This document shows, in pieces, positions 59,879 through 64,000 of a DNA stretch of 64,000 nucleotides (its first letter is position 1; the number at the start of each line of letters is the position of its first letter). Made by a program: the position numbers and the translations under genes. The DNA is taken from the NCBI GenBank assembly GCA_903875225.1, contig CAIQVJ010000110.1, positions 60,901 to 124,900 of the forward strand, in the 5' to 3' direction. The notes beneath the pieces were generated by a model, which worked only from the letters and a program-made list of their open reading frames with translations, did not search any database and was not told where the DNA came from. This DNA is from an uncultured Pseudomonadota bacterium. Its GTDB lineage: Bacteria; Myxococcota_A; UBA796; SXON01.

Positions 59879-62800
59879 ATGACCGCCGCCGCCCAGCTCC
59901 TCGACGCGATCGTCCCGATCGTCCGCGCCCGCCTCCCTCGCGGCGTGGACGTCGACGACCTCGACGACTTCCTCGAGCGGTACCGGCCGTCGCTGCTCAC
60001 GTTGCTGGAGCAGAACCTCGGCCCGGTCCTCCGCCGCATCGACGCCGCGAACAACGCGAACTTCGTGCCCGAGGACATCCCAGAGCACTGGACGGTCGCG
60101 CGCCGGACCGCCGCCAACATCGCCGCGATGACCGTGGTCGCGACGGTGCCCGCGAACGCCATGACCGCCGAGCAGCGCCGCACCGTCCAGGGCTACTCTG
60201 GCTGGGGCGGCCTCTCGATCCAGGCCGCTGCTGGCAAGTTCCCGCCTGGCGTCCCAGCCCCCGAAGAGCGCGGACTCATTCATGAGTTTTTCACACCCAG
60301 CCGTGTCGCTCGGGAGGTCGCGCGGGTTGTGGCGCCTTTGGTTCCCGGCCTTCCGAGCGATGGCGGCCTTGTGCACGCGCTGGAGCCCGCCGCCGGCATC
60401 GGGCGGTTCCTACAGGCGTTCGGGGCCGTGCCTGACCTCGAGTGGCACGCGGCTGAGTATTCGGAGCTCTCTGCGCGGATGCTCGCGGCGGTGACGCCGG
60501 GCCTCGACCTGTACGCCGGGCCGTTTGAGCGCTGGGTGCGCGAGCGCGGCCCACGGATGGCCGGTCGCATGGGCCTCGTGGTGTCCAACCCGCCCTACGG
60601 CGCACGCGGGGCGTCCATCGCGGACGACCCGGACCGCTCGTACAGGGAGCGCATGGCGTACCACTACTTTCTGAGGCGTACCCTGGACTTTCTCGCGCCC
60701 GGCGGACTCGGGGTGTTCCTGATCCCGGGCGGCTTCCTGACGTCGCGCACCGCGCAGTTCGTCGAGCTGCGGACGAAGGTGCTCAGGCGCCACCACCTGT
60801 CGGCGGCGTACCGGCTCCCCTCGATCAACGAGAAGGGCCGCGAGGCGATCTTCCCGGGCGCGATGCTGGTCACCGACCTGCTCTTCTTCCGGTCGCGCGG
60901 GGGCGAGCTCGACGCGGTGGACAGCGCCGACAGCGCCATCATCGACGGCCGCCACTTCCAGCAGTTCCCGCGCCACATCCTGGGTCGGGAGGTCGGGCGC
61001 GACGCGGGCGACGACGACCAGACCCGCTCGCCCCGCTGGGGCTACCAGGTCCGGGGCGAGTTCACTCGGCTCCCCGACCTCGTGGAGCGGCCGATCTGCG
61101 GCGAGTGCAAGATCGTGGCGTTCCCGGTGGCCCGAGCGCTTCCCGACGCACCCGACGGCGGCCGCGTCGGTGTCACCCGCGCCGGGGACTCGGACGTCTC
61201 CAACCTCTCGCGTGAGCTCGCCAGCGCCGTGACGCTTGGGATGCGCGCCGATCGCTACCTCGCGCTAGTCGCGGCCGAGAACACCGAGGAGCCGCCGCTG
61301 CTGTGGCGCGAGCTGCTCGACGGGCTCGACGCCTGGCGCACCTCGCACGGCAACCCACACGGGAACATCGATCTGGTCAAGCTCGCCCGCGGTGGGACGA
61401 CGGGTGCCGAGCGGTTCCTGTCGGCGTTCGACCGCTCCGGACAGGTCATCGACGGCCTTCGTCGCAAGCCACCCGTGTTCGAGCCCCGCTACACCGGGCG
61501 CATCGACGATGTCGTCGCGCAGGCCGAGCACCTGTACCGGGCCGCGCGCGCCCTCCCGAAGCGTGACCTGCTGGAGTACCACGCGAGCCTGGGCGGGCCT
61601 GTTGCCCCCACCGAAGTCCTGTCCCGTGTCCTCGGTGCGGGCTGGTGCCTCGACGGCGACGACCACGCCCAGCTCGTCCCCGGCGACGTGTACCTGACCG
61701 GCGCGCTCTGGCCCAAGCTGGACCGGCTCATGACGCGCGACGACGCGCAGTCTGTCAAGCAGCGGCAGCGCCTGCTCGACGCGATCAAGCCCGCGATCTT
61801 CGACGACATCGAGGGCGTCAGCGCCCGCCAGGGTTGGCTCCCGCTCGACCTGGTCGCCCAGTGGGTCAACGCGACCTACACCGGGTACGACGACGTCGAA
61901 TTCGTGCGCCAGGGCGGCCTCGTCACCTCGAAGGGCTGGCAGTACGAGGAGCTGTCGAAGAAGAGCCGGGAGATGCACCCCGAGGTCCTGCTCATCCTCG
62001 GCTGGATCAACCACGACAAGACGATGTTCTCCCCGTCCAAGAAGTTCGACGACGACAACGAGAAGGACATCGACAAGATCCGGATGAAGAAGGCGCTTGA
62101 GTGGGACGCCAGCTTCAAGGGCTGGTGCACGGCCACGCCCGAGCGGCGCATCGCCGTCGAGCACGCCTACAACCGCCAGTTCCGTGGCTTCGTCGCCCCG
62201 ACCTACACCGCCGAGCCGCTCGCCATCGCGCGCTGGAGGAAGGACGGTCCTCGTCTGCATCCGCACCAGGTTGCCGGTGCGCGCCGCATCCTCGCCAATC
62301 GTGGCGGACTACTGGCGTTTGACGTGGGTGTTGGCAAGACGTACACCGCCCTCGCGCTGCTCGCCCGCGCCCGACAGGAGGGCTGGTGCAAGCGCCCCGT
62401 TGTGTTGGTGCCCAACTCCATCGTCTGGAAGTGGCACGCCGACTTTGCCCGGGTGCTGCCCGACTACCGGGTCGCCGTCATCGGCTCGAAGCAGAAGACG
62501 ATCAGCCGGGGCGACCGCAAGGGCCTTGCGACCAGCGACACCGACACGCCCCAGGAGCGCGCCGAGAAGTGGACCCGGTTCCAGGCCGGCGAGTACGACG
62601 CCGTGCTGCTGACCTACACCGCGCTCGGCCGGACGCGCATGAACGAGAAGGCCGTCCGCACCTACGCGGAGCAGTGCGAGGCGATCGAGCGCGAGGTCGC
62701 TTTACGCCGCCGAAACGCCGCGAAGCGGAAGAAGCTGTCCGAGCGTGACGAGGCGATCCTGCGCGAGGGCGTGGCCGCATGGGTCGCCCAGCAGATGGAG

Positions 62801-64000
62801 CTCGCCGACGGCTGGGACTACGATCCGGGCATCGCCTGGGACGACATCGGCGTGGACCTGCTCGTTTGCGATGAGGCACAAAACTACAAAAACCTGTACT
62901 TGCCCGAGGATCGCGAAGGTGGCGTCCCCCGGTTCATGGGCAACCCCGGCGACGGATCCAAGCGTGCATGGCAGCTCGACTTCCGGTGTGCCGCGGTTCG
63001 CAAGAAGACCGGCGGCACGGGCATCGTCCTGCTGTCGGCGACGCCCGCCAAGAATTCGCCGCTCGAATTCTACAACTTGATCCAGTACGTCGACCCGGAC
63101 GCCTGGCGCCGCATGGGCATCCGCGATCCTGAGCAATTCATCGACCGGTACCTCCGCATCGAGATCAAGGCAGTCGTGACTCCGACGATGGAAGTCGAGG
63201 AACGCGGCGCAGTTGTCGGGTTCCAGAACCTGCACGAGCTGCGCGACACGATCCTACGCTACGGCGAGTTCAGGACCGCCGAGGAGGTCGGGCTCAAGCT
63301 GCCCGATCCGAAGGTGGAGATGGTCGAAGTGGACATGGATCCTGCGCAAGACGCAAAGTACGATCGATACGTCCGGGAGATCGAGGCTGCGCTGAAGAGC
63401 GACGACCCGAGCCAGAAGGCGAAGATCCTGGGCTTGCTCGCCCGGATGGCGCTCGTCGCCGTCCACGCCAACCTCGACGAGGGCTACAATTGGAAGAACG
63501 CGGACCAGGTGGCGGACTCGTCGTCCCCCAAGTTTGAGGCGCTGGCCGAGCGCGTGCTCGCCAACCGGACGTGCGGTCACATCGTGTTCGTCGACAACGT
63601 GGCCGCCCACCGCTGGGTGAAGGACGTGCTGGTCCGCGAGGGCATCCCCGCCGACCGGATCGGCGTGCTCAACGCAGAGGTCGCCCAGGCCGCCGCTGAC
63701 CGGCAGCGCATCGCGAAGGAATTCAACGGCGACGCCGAGGAGGGGCTCGCCCCCAAGTTCGACGTCGTGATCGCCAACCAGATCGCCTACGAGGGCATCG
63801 ACCTCCAGACGCGCACCTGCGCCATCCACCACCTCGACCTGCCTTGGGAGCCCGCGACGCTCCAGCAGCGAAACGGCCGGGGTGTCCGGCAGGGCAACAC
63901 CCTCTCCGCCATCTCGATCTACTACTACTTTGCGCGAAGAAGCCAGGATGGACTTCGCTTCAACCTGATCCAGGGCAAGCGGGGGTGGATGACGCAGCTC
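59879..64000 (+). CDS. DarB-like giant N6-adenine methyltransferase/SNF2-type helicase (3' end outside window)
   Basis: An open frame of 1374 codons that runs off the end. The N-terminal third is an adenine methyltransferase: EPAAGIGRF (motif I) and NPPYG at 237-241. The C-terminal part is an SF2/SNF2 helicase: Walker A DVGVGKT at 815-821, DEAQ at 998-1001, SATP at 1053-1056 and motif VI QQRNGRGVRQGN at about 1329-1340. This architecture matches DarB of phage P1 and related methylase-helicases of phages and conjugative elements. DarB is injected with DNA to protect it from type I restriction. It is the best evidence that this end of the window is a large phage or transmissible element. A 10-codon ORF (59850-59882) overlaps its start by ATGA. 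Confidence 0.93.
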   Translation, partial: MTAAAQLLDAIVPIVRARLPRGVDVDDLDDFLERYRPSLLTLLEQNLGPVLRRIDAANNANFVPEDIPEHWTVARRTAANIAAMTVVATVPANAMTAEQRRTVQGYSGWGGLSIQAAAGKFPPGVPAPEERGLIHEFFTPSRVAREVARVVAPLVPGLPSDGGLVHALEPAAGIGRFLQAFGAVPDLEWHAAEYSELSARMLAAVTPGLDLYAGPFERWVRERGPRMAGRMGLVVSNPPYGARGASIADDPDRSYRERMAYHYFLRRTLDFLAPGGLGVFLIPGGFLTSRTAQFVELRTKVLRRHHLSAAYRLPSINEKGREAIFPGAMLVTDLLFFRSRGGELDAVDSADSAIIDGRHFQQFPRHILGREVGRDAGDDDQTRSPRWGYQVRGEFTRLPDLVERPICGECKIVAFPVARALPDAPDGGRVGVTRAGDSDVSNLSRELASAVTLGMRADRYLALVAAENTEEPPLLWRELLDGLDAWRTSHGNPHGNIDLVKLARGGTTGAERFLSAFDRSGQVIDGLRRKPPVFEPRYTGRIDDVVAQAEHLYRAARALPKRDLLEYHASLGGPVAPTEVLSRVLGAGWCLDGDDHAQLVPGDVYLTGALWPKLDRLMTRDDAQSVKQRQRLLDAIKPAIFDDIEGVSARQGWLPLDLVAQWVNATYTGYDDVEFVRQGGLVTSKGWQYEELSKKSREMHPEVLLILGWINHDKTMFSPSKKFDDDNEKDIDKIRMKKALEWDASFKGWCTATPERRIAVEHAYNRQFRGFVAPTYTAEPLAIARWRKDGPRLHPHQVAGARRILANRGGLLAFDVGVGKTYTALALLARARQEGWCKRPVVLVPNSIVWKWHADFARVLPDYRVAVIGSKQKTISRGDRKGLATSDTDTPQERAEKWTRFQAGEYDAVLLTYTALGRTRMNEKAVRTYAEQCEAIEREVALRRRNAAKRKKLSERDEAILREGVAAWVAQQMELADGWDYDPGIAWDDIGVDLLVCDEAQNYKNLYLPEDREGGVPRFMGNPGDGSKRAWQLDFRCAAVRKKTGGTGIVLLSATPAKNSPLEFYNLIQYVDPDAWRRMGIRDPEQFIDRYLRIEIKAVVTPTMEVEERGAVVGFQNLHELRDTILRYGEFRTAEEVGLKLPDPKVEMVEVDMDPAQDAKYDRYVREIEAALKSDDPSQKAKILGLLARMALVAVHANLDEGYNWKNADQVADSSSPKFEALAERVLANRTCGHIVFVDNVAAHRWVKDVLVREGIPADRIGVLNAEVAQAAADRQRIAKEFNGDAEEGLAPKFDVVIANQIAYEGIDLQTRTCAIHHLDLPWEPATLQQRNGRGVRQGNTLSAISIYYYFARRSQDGLRFNLIQGKRGWMTQL

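Overview
This is a GC-rich (roughly two thirds G+C by eye), gene-dense bacterial window. The base composition, a sigma-54 regulator with a CARF-like sensor, and many large conflict-type NTPases would suit a Myxococcota/'deltaproteobacterial' genome or a large mobile element in one. That assignment is weak, because there is no rRNA, tRNA or housekeeping gene to anchor it. Genes at about 29-36 kb look less GC-rich than the rest, which suggests separate acquisition.

Layout. (1) 0-14 kb, plus strand: the 3' end of an Eco57I/DrmMI-like adenine methyltransferase; a three-gene unit of DUF262, DUF3696 ATPase and an unknown protein (Menshen-like); a 1977-aa helicase-DUF1998-nuclease-S24 fusion followed by a PLD-like protein and a 605-aa helical protein. 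(2) 14.2-27.7 kb, plus strand: a CARF-like sigma-54 activator (RtcR type), then an intergenic region with a dyad and a near-consensus -24/-12 promoter, then seven closely packed genes: DUF4258, vWA, a divergent protein kinase with zinc ribbon, an SF1 helicase, an unknown protein, a coiled-coil McrB-like ATPase and a DUF2357 McrC-like protein. This is my best candidate for an undescribed, inducible defence system. (3) 27.7-33.4 kb, minus strand: a four-gene unit of a MORC/Hsp90-type ATPase fused to a histidine kinase, a receiver-like protein, an unknown protein and an adenine methyltransferase.

(4) 33.4-42.8 kb: two ParB/KorB-type helix-turn-helix proteins flanking an AT-rich dyad, a DUF262 plus HEPN pair, a sensorless sigma-54 activator, a YcxB-like membrane protein, an unknown coupled gene pair and small zinc-finger proteins. 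(5) 42.9-50 kb, mostly minus strand: three unknown proteins with good ribosome binding sites downstream of phased GGTTCCCGC repeats, then a HEPN-like protein, an M15-peptidase-like protein and a 935-aa P-loop protein, ending at an intergenic region with CTATG(C) repeats and a dyad. (6) 49.9-57.2 kb, plus strand: small proteins and a strong terminator, then a tight operon of small beta-rich, acidic-repeat, transglutaminase-like and membrane proteins that reads like a virion/structural module. (7) 57.3 kb to the end: a secreted Amidase_6-like protein (minus), a wHTH-sensor-like protein, and a giant DarB-like adenine methyltransferase/SNF2-type helicase that runs off the window.

Taken together this is a defence/mobile-element island. 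Protective systems that sense, modify or cleave DNA or RNA sit beside genes typical of phages or large transmissible elements. Family names come from motifs read by eye; no database search was run.
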